DNA of 64,000 nt. It comes from Methylorubrum aminovorans (GTDB taxonomy: Bacteria > Pseudomonadota > Alphaproteobacteria > Rhizobiales > Beijerinckiaceae). The notes beneath the pieces were generated by a model that ran no database searches, was not told where the DNA came from, and worked only from the letters and a program-made list of their open reading frames with translations. This document shows positions 35,498 to 42,717 of the stretch, one piece after another (the stretch's first letter is position 1; every line of letters starts with the position of its first letter). The position numbers and the translations under genes were made by a program. The stretch covers positions 62,001-126,000 of the forward strand of contig NZ_BPRC01000010.1 in the NCBI RefSeq assembly GCF_022179725.1, given 5' to 3'.

Positions 35498-35818
35498 TCA
35501 ACTCCCCCGCAGGAGATCCGAACGATCCTGCCTGGGACCGAAGACCCGCAGGACGACCACGTCGCCCTCCGAGATGTCGCTCTCCGGCTCGACTTGGTAG
35601 AGGATACGATAGCTGCCTGCGCCGGCTTCCCGAACGCCATCGTGTTCGCCGAACGGCCAGCGCAGCGGAGCCGTGCGAAGCTCGAGGATCACCACACGGA
35701 TCTGCCTCAACCGCTCTGCGGCCCTTCTGCCGGCACCCGGCTGCCTCAGCCATCGCCGCGCGGCCTCGATGTCGAGTGCCGCTTCACGCGACAGGATCAA
35801 CCTGCGGGGCAAAGGCAC
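35498..35818 (-). CDS. ParE/RelE-family toxin
   Basis: 106 residues with the ParE-like core: RRLILSREAALDIEAARRWL, ILELRTAPLRWPFGEH, GSYRILYQVEPES and DVVVLRVFGPRQD. ParE toxins inhibit DNA gyrase; RelE relatives cleave mRNA on the ribosome, and sequence alone does not decide. Encoded 24 bases after the antitoxin gene, in the usual antitoxin-toxin order. Confidence 0.82.
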   Translation of the reverse strand: MPLPRRLILSREAALDIEAARRWLRQPGAGRRAAERLRQIRVVILELRTAPLRWPFGEHDGVREAGAGSYRILYQVEPESDISEGDVVVLRVFGPRQDRSDLLRGS

Positions 35819-35842
35819 GTCAGCCGTCGGCGAGAGAAATCT

Positions 35843-36061
35843 TCAGGAGCGATCGCTCGTCGGGCGAGCCGTCGGGATCGGAAGCGGTTCGTCGCTCTCG
35901 ATCATTCGGTCGAGCCAGGCTTCGACCTCGCAGTCCGGCACGACGTTTCCATGGGCGACCGACTCACGCGCCTGTGCAAGCAGGGCCCGCTCGCGGGCAA
36001 GGCGCCGCCTATCGACTTCGGCGGACAGGTTCTGAGCATCGGCCCGGTTCGGAACGCTCAT
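35843..36061 (-). CDS. Type II antitoxin (ParD-like)
   Basis: 72 residues from ATG 36061 (GGAGAG at suitable distance; the ATG at 36067 is too close to it). The C-terminal part ESVAHGNVVPDCEVEAWLDRM is the short motif common in antitoxins of ParE-type systems (RxSIAHGxVVPHxEVxAWLD). It would neutralise the neighbouring toxin and repress the operon. The N-terminal region is short and charged; no full ribbon-helix-helix is obvious. Confidence 0.78.
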   Translation of the reverse strand: MSVPNRADAQNLSAEVDRRRLARERALLAQARESVAHGNVVPDCEVEAWLDRMIESDEPLPIPTARPTSDRS

Positions 36062-36106
36062 CGTCATCTCTCCACGTCACCATCCTAACCGATTGCGCGA
36101 GAAAGA

Positions 36107-37024
36107 TCAGCGCGGGCGCGCCGCCGCCCCGCCCCGGCGCAGCACCAGCGTCGCCCAGCCCTCGATCACGCCGGAGCGGGCGAGGTGGAAACCGCGGTGT
36201 CGGTAGGTCGAGAGCACGCCCGGCACGTCGCGCTCGATCAGGCCGGAGAGGATCAGCACGCCGTCATCGGCCACCACGGCGGTGAGCGAGGGCGCGAGCC
36301 GCTTGAGCGGACGCGCCAGGATGTTGGCGAACACCACGTCGAAGCCGCGGGGCCGGTCGGCGAGCCCGTGGCGCACGCCCGGCGCGTGGTAGAGGCGCAT
36401 ATAGGGCCCGAGCCCGTTGAGGCGGGCATTGCCGCGGGCGGTGGTGACCGCCTCGGGGTCGAGGTCGCCGGCGATCACGGGCGTGCGGAGCGCCTTGGCG
36501 GCGGCGAATCCCAGGATGCCCGTGCCGGTGCCGACATCGAGCACGCGAGCCGGGCGCCGCCGCTTCAACTCGTCGACCAGGGCCCGTAGGCAGCCGAGCG
36601 TGGTGCCGTGGTGGCCGGTGCCGAAGGCGAGCGCCGCCTCGATCTCAATGGCGAGATCGTTGGCCCGCACCTGATGCCGGTCGTGGCCGCCATGGACGAG
36701 GAAGCGGCCGGCGCGGACCGGCTTCAGTCCCTCCAGCGAGGCACGCACCCAATCCTGCTGGTCGATGGTCTCGAAGACGGCCTCATCCGCCTGTGCGCCG
36801 AGCATCGGGCGGATCAGTTCGCGGATCATCTCCGCGTCGGGCTCCTCCGAGAAGTAGGCCTCCAGCCGCCACGCGCCGGTCTCCTCCACCTCGAAGGCGG
36901 CCACCGCCGTCTCCATCGGGTCGAACATCTCGCCCAGCAGCTCGGTCATGGCGCGAGCGGAGGGCTCGTCCGTGAGCAGGCGCAGGACGTGCGTGGGTCG
37001 GTGCGGCGGCAGACCTTCGAGCAT
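36107..37024 (-). CDS. prmA: Ribosomal protein L11 methyltransferase
   Basis: 305 residues. SAM-dependent methyltransferase that trimethylates lysines and the N-terminus of L11. The N-terminal substrate-recognition domain (1 to about 115) precedes the Rossmann domain with motif I RVLDVGTGTGILGFAAAKAL, the preceding FGTGHHGTT loop, and VVFANILARPL at the catalytic site. The TA genes lie 45 bases downstream on the same strand, so a shared transcript is possible. Confidence 0.95.
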   Translation of the reverse strand: MLEGLPPHRPTHVLRLLTDEPSARAMTELLGEMFDPMETAVAAFEVEETGAWRLEAYFSEEPDAEMIRELIRPMLGAQADEAVFETIDQQDWVRASLEGLKPVRAGRFLVHGGHDRHQVRANDLAIEIEAALAFGTGHHGTTLGCLRALVDELKRRRPARVLDVGTGTGILGFAAAKALRTPVIAGDLDPEAVTTARGNARLNGLGPYMRLYHAPGVRHGLADRPRGFDVVFANILARPLKRLAPSLTAVVADDGVLILSGLIERDVPGVLSTYRHRGFHLARSGVIEGWATLVLRRGGAAARPR

Positions 37025-37338
37025 GGAGCGCCCTCTACCACTCGCGCGCTTCGAGAGCCACGGTCTTCACGTCCGCCCGATCTCGATTCAGGAGGCGGCG
37101 AACGGCGCGGCTCAAACAGCACAGGCAAGACAAACCCTGATTAATCCACAGGCATAATGTTTGATTTCTAGACGAAATAGGCGGAACCGGAGACGAAAGG
37201 CGGCGTTCAAACCGTCCGAAGCGCCTCGAGCCTGCCCCTCGTCGATCTCCCGATCGGCGGGGCCATGCCCGGTTGACGGACCTTGCGAGGGGCGCTTCCC
37301 GTGCCGTTCATCATGCGCCCTCGAGTGCCTATCGCGTC
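37025..37338. other. 314-base region with an EcfG-type promoter
   Basis: Divergent region between prmA (minus) and a small-gene pair (plus). It contains an A+T-rich patch around 37140-37175 and the stress-type promoter at 37183-37207. No other gene is supported. Confidence 0.6.
37183..37207 (+). promoter_or_regulatory. EcfG (general stress response) promoter match
   Basis: GGAAC, then exactly 16 bases, then CGTT, the consensus reported for alphaproteobacterial EcfG sigma factors. Faces the small genes at 37339 and 37649. An EcfG-like sigma factor is encoded at 59871-60605 in this window. Confidence 0.72.
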
Positions 37339-37539
37339 ATGACACCCAGATCCGTCCGCCGCCGTTCGCCCGTCGTCGTGAAGCGTGAGCCGCGGCCCGA
37401 CCGCGGTCGCCCCACCCGGGCGGACATCCTCGCGCCGGGCGCCCTCGAAGCGCCGTTGCCGGGCTCGCTGCTCGTGCTGCTGAGCCGGCTCCACCGCGCC
37501 GAGGTCAAGCCGACCCCGGACTCCGACTCCGTCGTCTGA
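37339..37539 (+). CDS. Small basic protein, unknown
   Basis: 66 residues from ATG 37339 (MTPRSVRRRSPVVVKREPRP...). Arg/Pro-rich first half, then GALEAPLPGSLLVLLSRLHRAEVKP. No family recognised. It sits about 130 bases downstream of the EcfG-type promoter and upstream of the RMF-like gene, so it may be a stress-induced gene. A longer frame from 37273 is open but has no better start. Confidence 0.5.
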   Translation: MTPRSVRRRSPVVVKREPRPDRGRPTRADILAPGALEAPLPGSLLVLLSRLHRAEVKPTPDSDSVV

Positions 37540-37558
37540 ACCCGGCGAAGCATCCGCG

Positions 37559-37584
37559 GGAACCGCGTCCGCTCGGGCACGCTT
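37559..37584 (+). promoter_or_regulatory. Weaker EcfG-type promoter match
   Basis: GGAAC-N16-CGCTT; the -10 element differs from CGTT at one base. It lies 65 bases before the RMF-like ORF and could give that gene its own stress promoter. Confidence 0.35.
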
Positions 37585-37648
37585 CTGTTCCCGCGTCCTC
37601 CGGCCCGGCGACGCGCCGGGCGGGCCCGCATCGAGAAAGGATCGGTCG

Positions 37649-37819
37649 ATGGCCGTCGTGTCGAGCAAGATCTTCGAAGAGGGCAAGGCCGCGAAGGCGA
37701 TGGGCCGGCCCGATTCCGCAAACCCCTACGAGGCCGGTTCGCAGGAAAGCCTGGACTGGCTCGAAGGCTACACCGCCGACGAGCCCGAGCCGTCCGCCGC
37801 CGGCCCGGACGAGGACTGA
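37649..37819 (+). CDS. Ribosome-modulation-factor-like small protein
   Basis: 56 residues (MAVVSSKIFEEGKAAKAMGR...). AAAGGA sits about 8 bases before the ATG. The pattern EGKAAKAMGRPDSANPY followed by WLEGY parallels E. coli RMF (RGYQAGIAGRSKEMCPY ... WLGGW): Gly and Ala in the first helix, GR, the PY pair, and Trp-x-x-Gly-aromatic, at near-identical total length (56 versus 55). RMF promotes 100S ribosome dimers in stationary phase. Unlike RMF it is acidic, with a C-terminal tail rich in Asp, Glu and Pro (DEPEPSAAGPDED), so ribosome binding is not assured. Stress-type promoter motifs lie upstream. Confidence 0.62.
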   Translation: MAVVSSKIFEEGKAAKAMGRPDSANPYEAGSQESLDWLEGYTADEPEPSAAGPDED

Positions 37820-37968
37820 TCGGCGCCCCCTCGACGCGCAGAGGGCATGGCTGCATCGACCGGCCCCGGCTAGAATCAGGATCGCGCCCTCGCGACGCCG
37901 CCCCTCATGGCAGAGGTGGCGTCACGGGATCGGCGCGATCGTGGCCGGATCGTTCGAGGGGGATCAGC

Positions 37969-38790
37969 ATGTCGGCGCCGCACCTTCACTGGACCCGCCG
38001 CGCCGGAATGGCCGGCCTGCTGCTTGCGCTCGCGGCTTGGTCGTCGCCGGGTTCCATGGCCGCCCATGCCGCGGACGAGCCCATCGTGGTCTTCGCCGCC
38101 GCCAGCCTCAAGAACGCCCTGGACGAAGCCAGCGCCGCCTGGGCCAGGGAGACGGGCGGGACGAGCCGGATCTCCTATGCCGGCTCCAACGCGCTGGCCA
38201 AGCAGATCGAGGCCGGCGCCCCGGCCGACCTCTTCATCTCCGCCGACCTCGCCTGGATGGACTACGCCGAGAAGAACGGCACGATCCGCGCCGACAGCCG
38301 CGTCAACCTCCTGCGCAACGCCATCGTCCTCGTCGCGGCCAAGGGGTCCGGCCAGCGCGTGACCCTTGAGCCCGGCATCGACCTCACCGCCGCCCTGGCC
38401 GGCGGTCGGCTGGCCATGGGCAACGTCGATGCGGTGCCGGCCGGCAAGTACGGCAAGGCCGCGCTCGAGAAGCTCGGCGCCTGGGACCGGATGAAAGGTC
38501 AGGTCGCCCAGGCCGAGAACGTGCGTGCGGCCCTGCTGCTCGTTTCCTGCGGCGAGGCGCCGCTCGGCATCGTCTACGCGACGGATGCGGCGAGCGACCC
38601 CGGCGTCGAGGTCGTGGCGACCTTTCCCGCCGACAGCCACCCGCCGATCGTCTACCCCGCCGCGCTGACGCGGGATGCGGCCGGCGCGACCCGGGCCGCC
38701 TCCTTCCTGAGCTTCCTGCGAAGCCCCGCCGCGCGCCCGATCTTCGAGCGCCAGGGCTTCGTCGTCGTCGGCGCCGAGAAGCGCTCCTGA
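37969..38790 (+). CDS. modA: Molybdate ABC transporter substrate-binding protein
   Basis: 273 residues with a signal peptide (AGMAGLLLALAAWSSPGSMA, cleavage near AHA-AD). The mature protein begins EPIVVFAAASLKNALDE; AGSNALAKQIEAGAPADLFISADLAWMD and GNVDAVPAGKYGKAALEKLG are characteristic of ModA oxyanion binding. Binds molybdate or tungstate in the periplasm. The permease and ATPase genes (modB, modC) are not in the window on either side; the next gene is convergent. Either they lie elsewhere or this is an additional binding protein. Confidence 0.92.
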   Translation: MSAPHLHWTRRAGMAGLLLALAAWSSPGSMAAHAADEPIVVFAAASLKNALDEASAAWARETGGTSRISYAGSNALAKQIEAGAPADLFISADLAWMDYAEKNGTIRADSRVNLLRNAIVLVAAKGSGQRVTLEPGIDLTAALAGGRLAMGNVDAVPAGKYGKAALEKLGAWDRMKGQVAQAENVRAALLLVSCGEAPLGIVYATDAASDPGVEVVATFPADSHPPIVYPAALTRDAAGATRAASFLSFLRSPAARPIFERQGFVVVGAEKRS

Positions 38791-38797
38791 GTTAACA

Positions 38798-38819
38798 GGG
38801 GCGGTGGCCAACCAGCCCC
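38798..38819. terminator. Hairpin between convergent modA and the DUF5872-type gene
   Basis: GGGGC plus GGT pairs with ACC plus GCCCC (one bulge) around a five-base loop. No U-tract follows, so only the position suggests a terminator. Confidence 0.35.
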
Positions 38820-38831
38820 GCTTCGCGCGGA

Positions 38832-39377
38832 TCAGGAGGCGAGGGCGCGCTCCAGTTCGCTCTTCGTCATCTTCGAGCGGCCCGGAATGTCCTGCTTGCG
38901 GGCGCGCTGCATCAGCTCCGCCTTGGTCGAGCCGCCCTTCTCCGACGTCTTCCTGTCCGACGTCTTGCCGGTCTTACCGCCCGTCTTGCGGGCGGAGGCC
39001 GCCTTCTTCGCCACGTCGGCGGGTTGCTTCGAGTGCTGCTGGCCCTTGGCGGAGTCGGCGCGCTTCTTGGCGGTCGAGCGCTTGTATTCCGAGTCGGAAA
39101 GTTTCTCGCGCGCCTTCTTGGGCAGGTAGCGCTCGCCGGTCTTGCCGCTCTCCTTGCCCGATTTCGTGCCCCACTCCTCGTCGGTCCACTGCTTGAGACT
39201 GTTGTCGTCGGACTTCTTGCCGGCGTAGCCGCCGCCCTCCTTCTTGTATTCGCTGGTGGCCATCTGCGCCTTGCGGGCCGACCATTGTCCGGGCTTGCCG
39301 CCCTTGGACGACTGCGTGACCTCTTTCTTCACCTTGTCCCAGAGCTTCGGATCGGTCTTCTTTGCGGCGCCTGACAT
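38832..39377 (-). CDS. DUF5872-type lysine-rich protein with C-terminal Rho_N/SAP-like domain
   Basis: 181 residues, very rich in Lys, Ser and Gly. The N-terminal part ([57 protein letters not shown] and [13 protein letters not shown]) matches the DUF5872 type. After a low-complexity basic linker the C-terminus ([20 protein letters not shown]) looks like a Rho N-terminal or SAP-like helix-extended-loop-helix, suggesting nucleic-acid binding. A strong GGAGG site precedes ATG 39377, and an EcfG-type promoter match lies 33 bases upstream. Probably a nucleoid- or stress-associated protein (inference). Confidence 0.8.
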   Translation of the reverse strand: MSGAAKKTDPKLWDKVKKEVTQSSKGGKPGQWSARKAQMATSEYKKEGGGYAGKKSDDNSLKQWTDEEWGTKSGKESGKTGERYLPKKAREKLSDSEYKRSTAKKRADSAKGQQHSKQPADVAKKAASARKTGGKTGKTSDRKTSEKGGSTKAELMQRARKQDIPGRSKMTKSELERALAS

Positions 39378-39409
39378 GGTTTTCGCCTCCTGAGCGACAT
39401 TCGGCTGTC

Positions 39410-39434
39410 AACAGAACCCGTCATCGTCAGTTCC
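39410..39434 (-). promoter_or_regulatory. EcfG-type promoter match before the DUF5872-type gene
   Basis: On the minus strand GGAAC is followed by 16 bases and TGTT (consensus CGTT). The predicted transcript would start about 25-30 bases before ATG 39377, leaving a short leader that holds the GGAGG ribosome-binding site. Confidence 0.55.
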
Positions 39435-39646
39435 GGCCGCGCCGAACCTGTCCAAGGACAAAGATCCGCGAGGGCGGCCGAGGGAAGCGGATGCAGGGTT
39501 TGCCGGGGGCGTTGACAGGGGAAGACGAAGCTTCCACCTCCGCGCCACCGACGAACCGCGCCGCCGGCGGCGCCCCGCATCCGGGACGCGCTGCCCGCCC
39601 TGTGTTTCAGAATGGCCCGGATCAGGGCCGAACGAGGATTGTTGCG

Positions 39647-40591
39647 ATGTCCGACGGCGTCAGCGCCCCGAAGGTGTTCATCGATGGCGAGGCCGGCACC
39701 ACCGGACTCGGCATCCGCGAGCGCCTGGAGCGCGAGGGCAGGGTGCGTCTCGTCAGCATCCCGCATGAGAGCCGGAAGGATGCCGGCGCGAAGCGGGCGA
39801 TCCTCGAAGAGGTCGATCTCGTCGTGCTCTGCCTGCCCGATGAGGCCTCCCGCGAGACCGCGGCGCTCGCCGACAGCCTGCCGGACGGTGGCCCGAAGCT
39901 GCTCGACGCCAGCACCGCCCACCGCATCGCGCCGGGTTGGGTCTACGGCTTTGCCGAGATGGCGCCGGAGCAGGCCGAGGCCATCCGTGCCGCGCGCCGC
40001 GTCGCCAATCCCGGCTGCTACCCGACTGGGGCGATCGCGTTGCTGCGCCCGCTCGTCGAGCGTGGCCTGATCCCGTCGGATCATCCCGTCAGCATCAACG
40101 CGGTGAGCGGCTATAGCGGCGGCGGCCGCAGCATGATCGAGAGCTACGAGCGCGGGGAGGGGGCCCCGTTCCAGCTCTACGGGCTCGGCTTCGGCCACAA
40201 GCACCTGCCGGAGATCGAAGCCTATAGCCGGCTCACACGGCGGCCGATCTTCATCCCCTCCGTCGGCAACTTCCGGCAAGGCATGCTGGTCAGCATCCCG
40301 CTCCATCTCGGCGCCCTGCCCGACCGCCCGAAGCCGGGCGATCTGGAGGAGGCGCTGGCCGATTGGTACGCGGACACCCCGCTGGTGAAGGTCGTGCGCG
40401 GCGCGGAGGAAGGCGCCCATCGCGAGCGCATCGAGCCGGAAGCCCTCAACGACACCGACCGGCTCGAACTGAGGGTCTTCGGTTCCGACAATCACGGCCA
40501 AGCCGTGCTGGTCGGCCGCCTGGATAATCTCGGCAAGGGTGCCTCGGGAGCGGCGGTGCAAAATCTTGGTCTGATGCTCGGTCTCGACTGA
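39647..40591 (+). CDS. argC: N-acetyl-gamma-glutamyl-phosphate reductase (short type)
   Basis: 314 residues from ATG 39647, the length of the short ArgC class found in Alphaproteobacteria. NADPH-dependent reduction of N-acetylglutamyl phosphate to the semialdehyde in arginine synthesis. NADP-binding [14 protein letters not shown] at the N-terminus, catalytic Cys124 in [30 protein letters not shown] and the active-site His in [18 protein letters not shown] lies upstream. Stands alone; no other arg gene is near. Confidence 0.95.
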   Translation: MSDGVSAPKVFIDGEAGTTGLGIRERLEREGRVRLVSIPHESRKDAGAKRAILEEVDLVVLCLPDEASRETAALADSLPDGGPKLLDASTAHRIAPGWVYGFAEMAPEQAEAIRAARRVANPGCYPTGAIALLRPLVERGLIPSDHPVSINAVSGYSGGGRSMIESYERGEGAPFQLYGLGFGHKHLPEIEAYSRLTRRPIFIPSVGNFRQGMLVSIPLHLGALPDRPKPGDLEEALADWYADTPLVKVVRGAEEGAHRERIEPEALNDTDRLELRVFGSDNHGQAVLVGRLDNLGKGASGAAVQNLGLMLGLD

Positions 40592-41516
40592 GCATCTCTC
40601 ACAAAGCTCCCATCGCGCTGTTGTCGACAGAGCGAGAACGGTCGTGACTGGGCGCTTCGTAGAGCACTTAGAGCCTCGGACCCTTGCTCGACCGAACTGA
40701 GCCCGACATCGGCCGCCGCACGCAGTGTCGGAATCCCTCGCACTGACATCACGCACCACCGTCATCACGCGTCGCAGAAGCGAGGCGGCGCAAGCAGATG
40801 CGCGGAGCATCCCACTTCACCAACACTCCCTCGCGGTCTTTCAAGCATGCGCAGCGCTTCAAGTTGCGGCAGATCTCGGACCGTCTGATCGGGACCACCG
40901 TTGCGCAGGTTTCCGGAGATGCCTTTTCAGGAGCAGAACTCTCCGATCAGCCACCAAACGGCGGTCCCGGCACTCTTTTCCGCTCTATAGGCAGCCAGCC
41001 TTGTACTTCCGCCCTGTCAAGGTGGATCTCCGGCTCTGCAACGCCGGGCCAAAACGTTTTGCTCGCCCCAAACCTCTGGCACATCCGGTTCAGCCCTAAG
41101 GCAATCCACAGAAAATACGTAGGCGTGCGGCTGGGTGTCGCAATCATACCGCGCTTTACGCGGCCGTCTCGTTACATTGGGTTTCGTACAGATCGGCCAG
41201 CTACGGCGACGGTAAAACCGCTTGGCCAAGCGAATTCTCAACCTGTTGATTCAACATCATTTTCCGCAATACGGCAGACACATTCTTAACATATGCAATA
41301 TTTCATCCGACTCTTTCGGCTTAACCGCAAGGTAGACACAATCGTTTTTTTCGCAGTGACACATCGCAGATTTTTCCATTCGAGCTGCATAGAAACACGC
41401 GCTACGTTCCATTCCGTTCGACATGATTGCGCTCGAATTCAACCATGATGACTTGCCCCTTAGCGGCTCTGAGCTTACCGTCTTCCAGGTAATCCTCCCG
41501 CACAGAAGATCGCACC
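40592..41516. other. 925-base region without a recognisable gene
   Basis: The longest gap in the window. 40592-41050 has ordinary GC content; frames open on both strands lack family similarity and start signals. 41080-41516 is distinctly A+T-rich with T-runs and TpA steps, directly upstream of a MucR-type gene; MucR proteins bind such A+T-rich DNA, so autoregulation is plausible. The first half could be a decayed gene, but I can identify no parent. Confidence 0.55.
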
Positions 41517-42041
41517 ATGGAACCCAGTGAACAGGATGCGGAAACGGCCCGCCTCGTTACCCTTACGGCCGATGTCGTTTCTGCCTATGTCAGCAACAAC
41601 CACGTCCAAAGCGCCGATCTTCCGAAACTTCTCGGAGAGGTGCACGAAGCGATCCGCTCGGTAACCCTCAGCGGGCGGCCTTCCACCGAGACCGGGCCGC
41701 CCAAGGCGACGCCGCAGGAGATCCGCAAGTCGATCAGCCACGACTTCCTGGTCAGCTTCGAGGACGGCAAGCCTTACAAGACGCTGCGCCGCCACCTCAC
41801 CCTACGCGGCCTCTCGCCGGAGCAGTATCGGGCGAAGTGGGGCCTGCCCAACGACTATCCGATGACCTCGGCGAGCTATTCCGAGCAGCGCTCCGAGCTG
41901 GCGCGTGCCCTCGGACTGGGTCAGCAGCGTCGCCGGGTCGCGGAGCCGGAGGCAGCGCCCGAGCCGGTGGCCGCCGAGCCGGAGCCCGCTCCGGAGAAGA
42001 AGCGCCGCGCCCCGCGCCGCAAGAAGGAAGCACAGGCCTGA
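41517..42041 (+). CDS. MucR/Ros-family regulator 1, lacking zinc-finger cysteines
   Basis: 174 residues. N-terminal MucR oligomerisation region (LTADVVSAYVSNNHVQSADLPKLLGEVHEAI), then the DNA-binding core (DFLVSFEDGKPYKTLRRHL, LSPEQYRAKWGLPNDYPMTSASYSEQRSELARALGLGQ) and a basic Ala/Pro/Lys tail. In canonical Ros/MucR the position of Ser80 is a zinc-binding Cys and a second His follows in the helix; here there is Ser80 and only His93 (Arg97 takes the second place). Zinc-less members of this family are known in Rhizobiales and still bind DNA. MucR proteins are H-NS-like repressors of surface and stress genes. A paralogue lies at 58871-59407. Confidence 0.92.
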   Translation: MEPSEQDAETARLVTLTADVVSAYVSNNHVQSADLPKLLGEVHEAIRSVTLSGRPSTETGPPKATPQEIRKSISHDFLVSFEDGKPYKTLRRHLTLRGLSPEQYRAKWGLPNDYPMTSASYSEQRSELARALGLGQQRRRVAEPEAAPEPVAAEPEPAPEKKRRAPRRKKEAQA

Positions 42042-42381
42042 GGTCGGATCGGCCCGAATGGTATGGTCTCCGCTCGATCAGAGCGGGGAGCGGTTCGGCA
42101 AGCCCGCACGACGCTTGAGGAGGAAATCCCATCGCGCGGGCGCGATGGGATCTCGCCGAAGCCAAATCCGCCATCCCGAAGGGATCAGTCGGATTGGGTA
42201 CGACGCGGGCTCGGCGCCGCCAGACGCACGGCCTTCGTCGCGCCGTCGTGGCGGGGTCCGGATCTCTCAACGATTTCGGCGTCCGCTTCATCCGCGGGCG
42301 CCCACGGCACCTGCCCTGCGCCGGGATCGATTGAGGCCGCGTCATCGAGCCGGCAAACGCTCCCTGGGAGGGCGTCTGCCG
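42042..42381. other. 340-base region filled mostly by a palindromic repeat
   Basis: Between the MucR gene and a small ORF. Most of it (42066-42198) is repeat family 2, copy B; the remainder up to 42381 has no supported gene and carries the leader and GGGAGGG site of the ORF at 42382. Confidence 0.6.
42066..42198. repeat. Composite palindromic repeat, family 2, copy B (inverted relative to 32235)
   Basis: Contains CCAAATCCGCCATCCCGAAG and GGGATCAGTCGGATTGGG, the reverse complement of the 32235 copy's first hairpin; an extra hairpin ATCCCATCGCGC/GCGCGATGGGAT not present in copy A; and an imperfect CTCCGCTC-gatca-GAGCGG hairpin that corresponds to the second hairpin of copy A. The modular make-up suggests a mobile or recombining intergenic element of unknown function. 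Confidence 0.7.
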
Positions 42382-42657
42382 ATGGTCTGGGCACAAAAGC
42401 GGATTGCGGCCGAAGAGGTCGGGTCGGTCGCGCTTCTGTTTCGCGAGCAGGCGGCCTCCTTCGATCCCTCCCGCCGCATGCTCCTCGTCAGCGTGGACGA
42501 GGAGTGGCCGATGGTCCGTCTCTGGGTCTGCGTTCCCGAAGCGGACCTGCTGAAGCCCTATTACGGCTTCACCCTCTGCACCCGCGCCGACCTTCCCCTG
42601 GCATCGACCCTCTTGGCTGGCTGCCCGGATCAGTTCGGGCGCGTCCTCCAGGGCTGA
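42382..42657 (+). CDS. Small conserved-looking protein, unknown
   Basis: 91 residues from ATG 42382; GGGAGGG lies about 9 bases upstream. Sequence MVWAQKRIAAEEVGSVALLF..., with RRMLLVSVDEEWPMVRLWVC and ADLLKPYYGFTLCTRADLP. Balanced composition and a proper start support a real gene, but no family is recognised. Convergent with the NUDIX-type regulator downstream. Confidence 0.55.
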   Translation: MVWAQKRIAAEEVGSVALLFREQAASFDPSRRMLLVSVDEEWPMVRLWVCVPEADLLKPYYGFTLCTRADLPLASTLLAGCPDQFGRVLQG

Positions 42658-42717
42658 TCATCCCCCCGGACGGTGGCCAACGGCTCTCCCAAGCCGAATG
42701 TAGCCCCGCGCCGGCCC

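Noticed and set aside
40725..41289. Overlapping plus-strand frames of 124 and 163 codons
   Set aside because: No recognisable domain, no start signal and erratic composition; treated as non-coding.
41257..41442. 61-codon Cys-rich minus-strand frame in A+T-rich DNA
   Set aside because: Starts with TTG without a ribosome-binding site and resembles nothing known; not reported as a gene, although a small peptide cannot be excluded.
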